Part shown: positions 44,370-52,116 of the stretch, piece after piece
How the letters are laid out: each line of letters starts with the position of its first letter
Position numbering within the stretch: the first letter of the stretch is position 1
NCBI GenBank assembly: GCA_963785125.1
Contig: CAWATU010000007.1
Location: forward strand, 806,001-870,000
Length of the DNA stretch: 64,000 nt
DNA from: QHXN01 sp963785125
GTDB lineage: Bacteria > Acidobacteriota > Blastocatellia > Pyrinomonadales > Pyrinomonadaceae
Reading direction: 5' to 3'
Translations under genes and position numbers: made by a program
The notes under the pieces: model-generated
Database searches by the model: none
What the model saw: the letters and a program-made list of their open reading frames with translations, nothing else
What the model was told of the DNA's origin: nothing

Positions 44370-46502
44370 TCACAAATAGTGGGAAAGAACGTCGTACTGT
44401 TCTTTGGTTGCTTGGATTCTCCCTTCTGTAACGTCAAGCGCCAAGTTGTAGATGAACCTCCCCGTGCGGCCTTTACTGGAAGAACTTGCCAAAACTTTCC
44501 TGAATAATTCAGGCTGCTTCAACGCGCGGAGAAAATGCCTGCTATCCCACCCGTACTTACTAAATTTGTCTACTAAAGCACGGCGTAGACGCTCGCACTT
44601 GTCCCACTCTCCCCACCACGAATGTGAGGGAGCTTGATACATCAGTAACCGCCAAGATTGATACGGCAGCCTTTCGTGCGCAGCAGCATCATGAACGGGC
44701 TTAAACGTCTCAGCGGTGAGTTCCGGGGCATGGGTGTCAGGGTTATTAAAACTTAGGGCGAGGAGGAACGCCATGACTTTAATGAGTGCTTGCTCATCAA
44801 GCTGACTGCTAGAGCGCACCAGCGGTAACCAGATTTGCGTGCCTAATTTTATGACGCGTGGTGAATGAGGATCTAGCAAACGGGTTAATAAAGCCATCGT
44901 TGTGGCGTGAGGTGTCTCCGTATTATTCAACCAGTGTAGGACTGCATCGGTTTGTTGACTCAGCACTCGCTCCCATCTATCCGGTAGCGTAGAGGCGTCG
45001 GAAACATTCAACCAGTTCAGCACAGCGTCTATGGCTTCGGCCCTATACTGACGACTTATCTCCTCAGCGAGCACGTCCGACTTGGCCTCCAGCATTGCCC
45101 GTATTATGTCAGCAACAGCCAACTCTCCGCTTTTAATTCTAGGACTGACAAGATCGTATAACTCACGCTGCCGGTCGTATTGCTCCTGCCAAACTTGAGG
45201 TGCCGCGAATAAAGCTGGATTGTATTTAGCGAAAACAAATAGCAAATCATATTTCTGCGCAGCTAAATCGAGGGCATCGTTCACCGTTATGGCCTCTGAC
45301 ATGCCCAAAATCATCTCTTCCCCCAAAGGGTTAAGCTTGTAATCCAGCAGTTTGTTGATTAGAGCTTTTGCCTCCGAAGGTACTCGGGTTATCAAATGTT
45401 TAGCCCTCTCTCGAACCCGAAGAGCACCGGCATCTAAGGCATCATACTGGTCCGTAGTGGCAAGTCCTTGGAGTAATTCAGACTCAGGGTATTTCGGCAA
45501 CGGCGGCTTACCGGATGATGCACCTCCCAGCAGCGACTGCTTCAGTCTGGCCCCTTGTTGTGGTTCGGGGTAATACGTGCAAATGAGGTGGATAAGCTCA
45601 CCAAGTGAAGACTTATCTGTATCTGTCTGGTAAATACGGGTATACAGGTCGAGCAGATGAGGAACCGCCTCCCTACCGCTTGGTGCATCGGCACCGAATA
45701 ACAAAAGGAATGAGCGAAGAGTATCTTCTGTCGGCGAAATGATGTCACTGACCGCAGTGCTTATCCATGGAGGTGCCTTAGTAGAAGTCATTGCGCCATT
45801 GGGCTCTATGAATACCCCGTTGGATATCTCTCGCCGGATATGCCTAGCCGCCGCAGTAGGAATAACTTGCAAGTCGAAATTCCTGCCTGCGAGTTTCCTA
45901 TTGGAAAGTGCCCCGGTACAAAACAGGAAGGAGCGACGCAGCTTTGGGTGTTGCTGGTTCCAGATTTCGAGCACTAAATCGGTGTACGCGCCCGCCGTCT
46001 CGCTCGGCAGATAAACGGGGCTAGTCGGGTGCCCATACAGCCCTTCTAGCACCGATACGGCTACGCCTTCATCAATCGGGTCTGACTTCCTTGCATTAGT
46101 ATGTACTGGTAAAAGGTCGAGTTTAACCGCAGTGATATAGCTATACTGTTTAAGGTCCTTCGAGGGACGGATGAATAATTCCAATAAGACTCTGAAGTCT
46201 CGTATCCGAGCTAAATCTGCCGTTTCAATCAGAAGAGTATGAGTCCACACGCAACCCGGACGAGGCATCTCATTGGCATACCAAGTCTTTGCGAAGGCGT
46301 ACCAACTGGTGTCCGTAACGGGGTAGCCTGTGAGATAAGCTTGAAAGCCGCTGACCATACTCGGCCCCGACATGTCGCTTAGTGTCAGCAGTAGGCGGTC
46401 TGCTTTCGGCGGGAATTTCGTGGAGGACTGGAGTAGCTGATGCCCGTCCGCGTAGCCATGCAAACATTGCTGTAGCGTTACCCTCTCATCGACTGTTTGC
46501 AT
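44370..46502 (-). CDS. GAP1-like GTPase-associated protein
   Basis: 710 residues, last gene of the five-gene operon; ATG 46502 lies four bases after the preceding stop. The N-terminal 220 residues match the GAP1-N2 domain found with double-GTPase conflict systems: QQCLHGYADGHQLLQSSTKF, LLLTLSDMSGPSMVSGFQAY, FAKTWYANEMPRPGCVWTHT, LLIETADLARI. The remainder is all helical. In this class the GAP1 protein is thought to link the GTPases to the response. No catalytic motif of its own is visible. Confidence 0.82.
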   Translation of the reverse strand: MQTVDERVTLQQCLHGYADGHQLLQSSTKFPPKADRLLLTLSDMSGPSMVSGFQAYLTGYPVTDTSWYAFAKTWYANEMPRPGCVWTHTLLIETADLARIRDFRVLLELFIRPSKDLKQYSYITAVKLDLLPVHTNARKSDPIDEGVAVSVLEGLYGHPTSPVYLPSETAGAYTDLVLEIWNQQHPKLRRSFLFCTGALSNRKLAGRNFDLQVIPTAAARHIRREISNGVFIEPNGAMTSTKAPPWISTAVSDIISPTEDTLRSFLLLFGADAPSGREAVPHLLDLYTRIYQTDTDKSSLGELIHLICTYYPEPQQGARLKQSLLGGASSGKPPLPKYPESELLQGLATTDQYDALDAGALRVRERAKHLITRVPSEAKALINKLLDYKLNPLGEEMILGMSEAITVNDALDLAAQKYDLLFVFAKYNPALFAAPQVWQEQYDRQRELYDLVSPRIKSGELAVADIIRAMLEAKSDVLAEEISRQYRAEAIDAVLNWLNVSDASTLPDRWERVLSQQTDAVLHWLNNTETPHATTMALLTRLLDPHSPRVIKLGTQIWLPLVRSSSQLDEQALIKVMAFLLALSFNNPDTHAPELTAETFKPVHDAAAHERLPYQSWRLLMYQAPSHSWWGEWDKCERLRRALVDKFSKYGWDSRHFLRALKQPELFRKVLASSSSKGRTGRFIYNLALDVTEGRIQATKEQYDVLSHYL

Positions 46503-46506
46503 CGAC

Positions 46507-47400
46507 TCACGCGCCCCCCATTACCCACTTTACCGGGGCTGTAATGTCATTCGGGGCACATCCTTCCCCGACTATTTCTATACGTTCCGACTGGCGCTCG
46601 TACTGCTGTAGGCGCGAGATGTCTCCGTCCAGGACTCCCCCCTGCGCGCTTAAGCCGTATACTCGCGAGGGAAAGCGTTCATAATTAGCTCTGAGATACT
46701 GATATAGCAGTGGAAGGCGTTTAGAAAACCAATCTTGTGGCGAGTTGTATCTCGCCCGAACAAGATCCCAAGCCGACACTATTACAGCTACCCGCCTTAT
46801 GTTTTCCAGGTGCGGCTGTTGTTCGATAAATTGCAGCAGCTCAACGAGCTGCACTTGAGTCGGAGATTTGTTCGGATCCCAGTCCGGCAGAAAGGTGTCA
46901 TCGTCCGCCGCAGCAGCCACGCCATTAGCGTGTTGCCCATTATCCAATAATGACACCGCGTCTTCGACACCAGAATGGATCCTGTTAGGGGCTATGACTT
47001 TCGTGGGGTGAACGAACAGAAGTACGCCGCAGGACTCACGCGCCAGCGCGTCATACTCCTTTGTCCATTTCCGATCTACCCACTGCTGCCTGAAGGATTC
47101 CCCTGACATATCGGGAAAGACGAGCTCAGCAGAATCATCACTTCCCGGAAGACCTAGCCTCATGGAGACAATCTGCTCGGTGTTTTGCACCGTCCTGCCG
47201 ACCTCACGGAACTGAAGCCACGCCTTATGGATCTTATTCAGATGTTTCCGATCCCCCTCGAATCTAATCAATTGCAAGGAGTCGGGGACCTCCCTTGTCG
47301 TGACTACGTGCCAAAGCGCGGCGAGGAAAGTTGTCTTGCCCGAACCCGGGAGTCCAATGATAAGTTGTTTATAACTAGCTGATGGCACGAGGGGAGTCAC
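46507..47400 (-). CDS. TRAFAC-type GTPase of a double-GTPase conflict system (DO-GTPase2-like)
   Basis: 297 residues. GTG 47400 overlaps the upstream stop (GTGA). Walker A/G1 IIGLPGSGKTT (14-24), G3 VFPDMSGESFR (Asp97, Gly100), and an SAWD G4-like motif within VAVIVSAWDLVRAR. It pairs with the second GTPase encoded just upstream. Such pairs are known computationally from NTP-dependent conflict systems, where they are proposed to act as a switch that controls an effector. A cytoplasmic protein with no other domain. Confidence 0.85.
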   Translation of the reverse strand: MTPLVPSASYKQLIIGLPGSGKTTFLAALWHVVTTREVPDSLQLIRFEGDRKHLNKIHKAWLQFREVGRTVQNTEQIVSMRLGLPGSDDSAELVFPDMSGESFRQQWVDRKWTKEYDALARESCGVLLFVHPTKVIAPNRIHSGVEDAVSLLDNGQHANGVAAAADDDTFLPDWDPNKSPTQVQLVELLQFIEQQPHLENIRRVAVIVSAWDLVRARYNSPQDWFSKRLPLLYQYLRANYERFPSRVYGLSAQGGVLDGDISRLQQYERQSERIEIVGEGCAPNDITAPVKWVMGGA

Positions 47401-48488
47401 CTTCGTTTAGGAGTATGGTTGCCTACTGGTCGCCTTGTTAAGTAGCGGTCGAACTCCGTCTTTACTAGCCCATCGGCGATGGCTCGAATATCCCGTAGCT
47501 TCGGCTGCAAGTAGAAAGGCGTATCCTCAACCCACGACGGGAGCACCTGATCCAAGCCGTATGCCAGCGGAAAGCCTGCGACGGTAGGCCGTGCAGCCAC
47601 ATCAAAGAAGCGCAAGCGACCAAACCGATGCCCGAACTCGTCGCTGAGCCTTCGGCGTATATTGTCGAGGTAAGCCTGTGCTGCTGATCCTTTAACTGGC
47701 CCGAGCAGATCACGTTTTGTTATGAGCACGTCTACGAACGTGCGCTGCCCTATCATGTCTGCGTCAAGCGCGCTTTGCAGAAGAACTTTCCCCGTGTTGA
47801 AGGCTTCATGCTTGAGTCCGGTGTCTGCCAGCCTCTCGCCGTCAAGGCACAGGGCTAGGTGATCAGCGCGACGTAGCACCTCAAGCTGCTGACACTCCTC
47901 CGTCGAGTCGCAGGCGGCCCTGAAATACTCTCCTGAAATGTCAGTTAATAAAAGGTCTTGAGGAGGTCCACTTAAGTCTTCAACCCGGAGCCGCAAATGG
48001 AGTAGAGACTGTCCGTCACTACGAGGCGTGCGCGTAGTTTCGGGATGCTCGCGCTCAGACTCAATGCGCGAGGGGAAGCAGCGTCTCTCCATTCCCGGTA
48101 GGGTGCGACAGCCTGCAAAAATGTAGCCCGCGAATGGCCCCTCCTGAAATTTGTCGTAAAGCGATGTGACGAATGTGGTTTTACCGCTGTCCTCATCTCC
48201 GGCGACGACGATTACGCGAGTGAGGCGTGCGCCGGTAATGCGAGTTGCCGTAGCGGGGCTAAAGTCTAGCCCGTCAGGCAACTCGATCATCTCGTCCTCT
48301 TCCTGTAGCTCCGCCGCGCCCTTTAATTCGACTGCTTTCTCTTCTGCGGGATTCAAAGGCGCGGGGGCTGCTGGCTCTGCACCAATGTAATTTGGGCAGG
48401 CGCTAAGATCGAGACCTTCGATACACTTGTCCGTTGTCGCTACGGTACATTCTGCCAACTTACAACGATGTACTAATACCTGAGACAT
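47397..48488 (-). CDS. GTPase of a double-GTPase conflict system (DO-GTPase1-like) with a zinc-binding N-terminus
   Basis: 363 residues from ATG 48488. A cysteine cluster at the start (C9, C14, C22, C31) probably binds zinc. A linker (40-85) leads to the GTPase: VVAGDEDSGKTTFVTS (G1, 95-109), LLLTDISGEYFR (G3, Asp183) and LITKRDLL (G4, 256-262). The zinc finger before the GTPase is the usual layout of this family and may bind the partner or nucleic acid. Its stop overlaps the start of the second GTPase gene, implying equal production of the two. Confidence 0.85.
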   Translation of the reverse strand: MSQVLVHRCKLAECTVATTDKCIEGLDLSACPNYIGAEPAAPAPLNPAEEKAVELKGAAELQEEDEMIELPDGLDFSPATATRITGARLTRVIVVAGDEDSGKTTFVTSLYDKFQEGPFAGYIFAGCRTLPGMERRCFPSRIESEREHPETTRTPRSDGQSLLHLRLRVEDLSGPPQDLLLTDISGEYFRAACDSTEECQQLEVLRRADHLALCLDGERLADTGLKHEAFNTGKVLLQSALDADMIGQRTFVDVLITKRDLLGPVKGSAAQAYLDNIRRRLSDEFGHRFGRLRFFDVAARPTVAGFPLAYGLDQVLPSWVEDTPFYLQPKLRDIRAIADGLVKTEFDRYLTRRPVGNHTPKRR

Positions 48489-48499
48489 CGGAGATTGCT

Positions 48500-49612
48500 T
48501 TAGCTGGCGCCTGCGATATTAACCGCCCGCATCAGCATCCTTTCGTGATACACCTGCGTCGCGAGATCCAGCGCCGCAATAGCCCCTTTACTTTTCAAGT
48601 CGCTGACTCTATCGAACGGAGCAATCCACTCAGTTGACTTCTCGAACTCCAGTGATTTCTGCACCGCCAAATGGACAGAGCATATATCTTCGACGCCCCG
48701 CGCCGCAGCTTCCTCAATTAACCGGCCACGCCACTCACGTGGTGCCGCGTTAACCGCATCCCTAATTGAAGTTGACTTGGAAAGTACGGGGTCAACGAAA
48801 CGCAACATTTTGTCCAAAAAGGCCGGTGCGGCAATAGGCCCCGGAACGACGTTCACCAGATCGGCAAGCTCCTTACCGACTACCAGCGTGGCAAACGGCA
48901 GTTGTAGCTCTACCATTCTCATATCAAGGTCACGGCTATATTCACCGAAGGCCCACCAGAGGATGTTAGACTCCTCACGGCGGGATCTGATCTCCTGGGT
49001 TAACTTCTCCCCCATTTTATTGACGGAAGCAGCCAGCTTAGAAATCGCGCCTGCTAGTTGTTCAAATGGCGGTCTTATGGGTTCCTTAAGATTTGTGAGA
49101 TTATTCCCCGTGGCCGCAGTTGTCAGGGTGTCCAGCAATTCTTCCAAATCTACATCTGGTTCAGGCACTGTGAAGTTGCCATCAGACTCACGCATCCTAA
49201 CAGCCTCTTCGGCTAGATAGGTTCGGGCGTACGCGATGATCTCGCCGTTCAAAACATTCTGCCGTAAACCTTGACAGTAACCACAGAGCATTGCGAGGGC
49301 TACCGCATCGGTGACATTGGTCCGAGTTTTCTCGACGATGTGGGCGATTGTGGCAGCCGCGAGGACTCGTAATTCAAGTCCGTTTTCGCGCATGGGAAAA
49401 GTAGGATCTACCGCCTGAAATGACGCACTGTACTTATCTACAAAGTTTGAGTCTTGTGATGGCCTCGCGTAATACAGCCGAACAAGCTCTAGAGCGTTTT
49501 GTACTTTAATCTTTTTCGCGAAGCTTTCGAGTCCCTGCCAACGCTTTTCTAAGTCTTCCGCCTTCGGCTGAAGTCCCGCGGCCCTATACCACTCGGCGAA
49601 ATATTTGTGCAT
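48500..49612 (-). CDS. GTPase-associated helical protein (GASH-like)
   Basis: 370 residues from ATG 49612 (GAGGCG just upstream). Nearly all helical: an N-terminal block MHKYFAEWYRAAGLQPKAED, then LRVLAAATIAHIVEKTRTNV, then LEELLDTLTTAATGNNLTNL and a C-terminal dimer-like region. This matches the GTPase-associated system helical protein that accompanies DO-GTPase pairs; no enzymatic motif is present. It lies between the phosphoesterase gene and the GTPase pair with gaps of 11-14 bp, so it is part of one transcript. Likely an adaptor. Confidence 0.75.
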   Translation of the reverse strand: MHKYFAEWYRAAGLQPKAEDLEKRWQGLESFAKKIKVQNALELVRLYYARPSQDSNFVDKYSASFQAVDPTFPMRENGLELRVLAAATIAHIVEKTRTNVTDAVALAMLCGYCQGLRQNVLNGEIIAYARTYLAEEAVRMRESDGNFTVPEPDVDLEELLDTLTTAATGNNLTNLKEPIRPPFEQLAGAISKLAASVNKMGEKLTQEIRSRREESNILWWAFGEYSRDLDMRMVELQLPFATLVVGKELADLVNVVPGPIAAPAFLDKMLRFVDPVLSKSTSIRDAVNAAPREWRGRLIEEAAARGVEDICSVHLAVQKSLEFEKSTEWIAPFDRVSDLKSKGAIAALDLATQVYHERMLMRAVNIAGAS

Positions 49613-49626
49613 AGACGCCTCTTTTC

Positions 49627-51012
49627 TTACTTGGTCTGCTCATCACGAAACGGGTTGTCGGAATACAGATTATCTCCGTGGGCTTTCTGCACCTCATCCC
49701 ACAAATCACCTAATAGATTTTCCTGTTTCGCGCGAAGGAGTAGACGGTTGAATAGTTCACTATCCTGCAACCCTTCGTCGTCCTCCCGGAAGAGATGAAG
49801 CCCCTGCGCCACGTCAATTCTGGCGTCGTAGGGAAGACTGTAAAATCTATATGCCAGCCTCCTCGCTCTATTCATCAGACGACCCTCTTGTGTTCCCCGG
49901 TCACTTACCGTAGTGGAATCGTCCCCAACAGAAGTTGCGGGAGCCGAGGTGCGAGTCTGGTCCGCCAGTATAGCAGGCAATTTTTCTTGCTCTTGAGGAT
50001 ACCATGCGCGTAGATTCAGCGCGCGAGTCCGGATGTCAGAACCGCTCGAATCAAAATCACCCCTGAATTCCCCCTCCTCATCACTCCAAACGCGCGGATA
50101 GACAACGACGCTGAGTTGACGCCCGTTGCCCCTCCCACTAACGCTGAGAGACAGAAAGTTATACCTCGGCTGCCACTCCTGCTCACCCCGGCTTGGGTGA
50201 ACCGCACCTGCCGTAATACGTATTGTGTTGTTTATAAAGTCTACCTTCTGCTTGTGCTTATGCCCGAATAGCTGAACATGCACGCGGGTTTCTAAACTTT
50301 GGTTGACTTGATCCTCATCCCTCAGCCATTGAGGCGGATGATGACAAAGAGTCAGGTAAGTAACGCCCTCTTCAGTTCCTGGCCTAGCTTGGATTGAGCC
50401 GAGTATCAGTCTATTCTCCCCAATATCATCATTCCACCACGAAATGAGAGTTGAATTCAGCCCGCGTAAACGGAGCACGGATCCATCGTTTAGAGGTAAA
50501 TCTTGCTGCCAGTAGGGATTTTCGGCGTCAAATGTACACTGGAAACGCGCGGCGAAAATGTTGTATTGAGCTACCGGCTCAAAGAGCACTCGTTGAGCGA
50601 TACGATCTCTCATGTATGCCCGTATTTGACCGTCGATATCATTAGTCTTGCGGAGTTTCTCATGGTAGGTGCGCAACGTTTCACTCTGGTCAATCACACT
50701 ACGATCAACGTCGTGATTGCCCGGCACAGTCCAGACGTTCTCACGTGGGCAACCAAGAAGGTCGCAAAGCCTCTCTAGCCACGAGCGCGCAGTCTCGTAC
50801 TCTTCCTTTCTGCCCGCGAACGCAATGTCACCAGTGACCAAGACACCATGTATAACCCCGAGCCTTCGGCGCATTCGTTCAACATCGCGCTCAAGTTCAT
50901 TCCGAAGGTCATTATCTAAGTCATAAACGTCTCCACTTAGCCCGCGGTGAAAGTGGATGTCAGATAGGTGCAGCAGATTCAGTGGCTCTTCGGTCACTTT
51001 TGTCTTCCCCAA
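49627..51012 (-). CDS. Calcineurin-like metallophosphoesterase with a C-terminal adaptor domain
   Basis: 461 residues, first gene of the GTPase operon. Metal-site motifs in order: LLHLSDIHFHRG (Asp18, His20), GVLVTGDIAFAG (Asp62), VPGNHDVDR (Asn99, His100), TLCHHPPQWL and LFGHKHKQ. The C-terminal 80 residues (AYRFYSLPYDARIDVAQGLH, LLRAKQENLLGDLWDEVQKA) are a helical death-like adaptor of the type used for contacts within these systems. The enzyme would hydrolyse phosphodiesters, possibly of nucleic acid or a nucleotide signal, and is the most likely effector of the system. Confidence 0.85.
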   Translation of the reverse strand: MGKTKVTEEPLNLLHLSDIHFHRGLSGDVYDLDNDLRNELERDVERMRRRLGVIHGVLVTGDIAFAGRKEEYETARSWLERLCDLLGCPRENVWTVPGNHDVDRSVIDQSETLRTYHEKLRKTNDIDGQIRAYMRDRIAQRVLFEPVAQYNIFAARFQCTFDAENPYWQQDLPLNDGSVLRLRGLNSTLISWWNDDIGENRLILGSIQARPGTEEGVTYLTLCHHPPQWLRDEDQVNQSLETRVHVQLFGHKHKQKVDFINNTIRITAGAVHPSRGEQEWQPRYNFLSLSVSGRGNGRQLSVVVYPRVWSDEEGEFRGDFDSSGSDIRTRALNLRAWYPQEQEKLPAILADQTRTSAPATSVGDDSTTVSDRGTQEGRLMNRARRLAYRFYSLPYDARIDVAQGLHLFREDDEGLQDSELFNRLLLRAKQENLLGDLWDEVQKAHGDNLYSDNPFRDEQTK

Positions 51013-51056
51013 CCGTCTAAAATTCTACACGATGGTGGCCTAGACACGGCCGCCCT

Positions 51057-51113
51057 ACAAGTGAAACACTTGTTCACGGATGGGATGTTGACAAAGTTCG
51101 TTCCTATTGTCAA
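51057..51113. promoter_or_regulatory. Two inverted repeats upstream of the GTPase operon
   Basis: ACAAGTG-AAA-CACTTGT (51057-51073) and TTGACAA-N12-TTGTCAA (51088-51113) lie 45-100 bp in front of the metallophosphoesterase start. On the minus strand the second includes TTGACA, but the matching -10 is poor. They look like operators for a dimeric repressor; the XRE proteins encoded at 41-42 kb are possible partners. Inference only. Confidence 0.4.
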
Positions 51114-51214
51114 AAAATTCATTTGGATAAGTGGAAGTAATAGAGATGCTCGAGCCATTGGAAGCATGGCTTGCCACTGCGGCAAACTAATAGCTCAAGT
51201 TACAACATCAACTG

Positions 51215-51251
51215 GAACCACCAGGTGACCGAAGAGGTCACCTGGTGGTTC
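51215..51251. terminator. Strong hairpin just inside the right transposon end
   Basis: GAACCACCAGGTGACC (51215-51230) pairs perfectly with its complement (51236-51251) around GAAGA; on the minus strand the loop is TCTTC. There is no long T-tract on either side. It sits between the TnsB sites and the first cargo operon and would block transcripts entering from dcd, insulating the cargo. Confidence 0.5.
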
Positions 51252-51255
51252 TCAT

Positions 51256-51316
51256 CCTATGAGGTAATCAGTTTCACTTTATGAGGTAAGAATTTCATCT
51301 TATGGGGGAACTCACA
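51256..51316 (-). repeat. Transposon right end with three tightly packed TnsB-type sites
   Basis: On the minus strand CATAAGATGAAA, CATAAAGTGAAA and CATAGGATGAG begin at 51304, 51283 and 51261, 21-22 bp apart, each preceded by CC. Tight packing at the target-gene side and loose packing at the far side match the known asymmetry of Tn7 ends. The outermost site is 12 nt from the tip, exactly as at the left end. Confidence 0.88.
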
Positions 51317-51323
51317 ACAAACA

Positions 51324-51914
51324 CTACAAGCGAGAGTAGGTGAGGCCGGTTTGGCCCTGGTATTTGCCGCCGCGGTCTTCGTAGGAGACGTCGCAGTCCT
51401 CGTCGGATTCGAGGAAGATGACCTGGCCGATGCCTTCGCCGACGTAGACGCGGAGGGGGAGGTCGGCGAGGTTGCCGAGCTCGATGACGAGGCGGCCAGT
51501 CCAGCCGGCTTCGAGCGGCGTGGTGTTGAGCATGAGACCAGCGCGGGCGTAGGTCGATTTGCACATGCAGATGCCGGTGACGTTGCGGGGCATGCGGAAG
51601 GTCTCGACCGTGACGCCGAGGGCGTAGGAGTGGGGCGGCATGAGGTAGTAGCGCGAGCCGTCTTGGGCCTCGTGCAGGGGCGCCTCGACGAGGGAGCTTT
51701 CGTCGAAGTTCTTCGGGTCGATCTCGCGGGAGTGGATGGGCGAGAAGACGCGGAAGCCGTCGTCGGCGAGCCGCATGTCGTAGCCGTAGGAGGAGGCGCC
51801 CGCCGAGATGATGCGCCGCCCCGCGGAATCGCGCACGAGGGTGGCGTCGAAGGGCTGGATGAGTTGGTGCTCCTCGGCCATGCGCCGAATCCAACGGTCT
51901 GATTTGACTGACAT
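51324..51914 (-). CDS. dcd: dCTP deaminase
   Basis: 196 residues. I chose ATG 51914 (MSVKSDRWIRRMAEEHQLIQ), the normal N-terminus of this family, over a longer frame to 51956. Family signatures: SAGASSYGYDMRLADDGFRV, EIDPKNFDESSLVE, LEAGWTGRLVIELGNLADLP and GEGIGQVIFLESDEDCD, ending in KYQGQTGLTYSRL. It converts dCTP to dUTP in thymidylate synthesis, as a trimer in the cytoplasm. The gene is intact and its stop is only 2 bp from the transposon's target duplication, so the element uses the 3' end of a housekeeping gene without harming it. The neighbouring DUF4097 gene is upstream on the same strand. Confidence 0.96.
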   Translation of the reverse strand: MSVKSDRWIRRMAEEHQLIQPFDATLVRDSAGRRIISAGASSYGYDMRLADDGFRVFSPIHSREIDPKNFDESSLVEAPLHEAQDGSRYYLMPPHSYALGVTVETFRMPRNVTGICMCKSTYARAGLMLNTTPLEAGWTGRLVIELGNLADLPLRVYVGEGIGQVIFLESDEDCDVSYEDRGGKYQGQTGLTYSRL

Positions 51915-52015
51915 CGTTTCCGTGTCCGGTAAGAGTTTTAAGAGCGGCGGCCGCACGACTCGCGCGGCCGCAGCGCAGCATAGCGGGCGGCGGACGGTAA
52001 GTCCAGAGGAGAGTG

Positions 52016-52116
52016 GACAGTAGTCAGTAGAAGAATCTTCGTCGCTCGAACCCTGCGGCTGTCGTCCTCAACTTCCTCAAAGCGGAGCCTACTGTCTACT
52101 GTCTACTGTCTACTTG
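52016..52116. repeat. 7-bp tandem repeat and inverted copy around the end of a DUF4097 gene
   Basis: CTACTGT is repeated three times plus CTACTTG at 52089-52116. A near-complement GGACAGTAGTCAGTAG lies at 52015-52030, so a 15-bp imperfect stem could form. The stop codon of the DUF4097 gene is inside the repeat, which encodes its last residues (VDSRQ). Confidence 0.6.

Larger units (their letters stand above)
5192..51316. mobile_element. Complete Tn7-like transposon, 46,125 bp, at the 3' end of dcd
   Basis: The left end begins TGTAGGTTCGCGCATAAG at 5192. The right end, read on the minus strand from 51316, begins TGTGAGTTCCCCCATAAG (14 of 18 identical, with the CATAAG core at the same distance). 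Immediately outside are identical 5-bp sequences ACAAA at 5187-5191 and 51317-51321, the duplication length made by Tn7-type transposition. Inside are tnsA, tnsB, tnsC, two tniQ genes and about 35 kb of conflict-system cargo plus three later insertion sequences. The right end lies a few bases beyond the dcd stop codon, like Tn7 beside glmS. An intact TnsA predicts cut-and-paste movement; the loss of one tniQ may limit target choice. Confidence 0.93.

Noticed and set aside
5192..51316. CRISPR array or guide RNA of a CRISPR-associated transposon
   Set aside because: No regularly spaced direct repeats and no cas genes anywhere in the element. The TniQ proteins are the long TnsD-like type, which fits protein-guided targeting.
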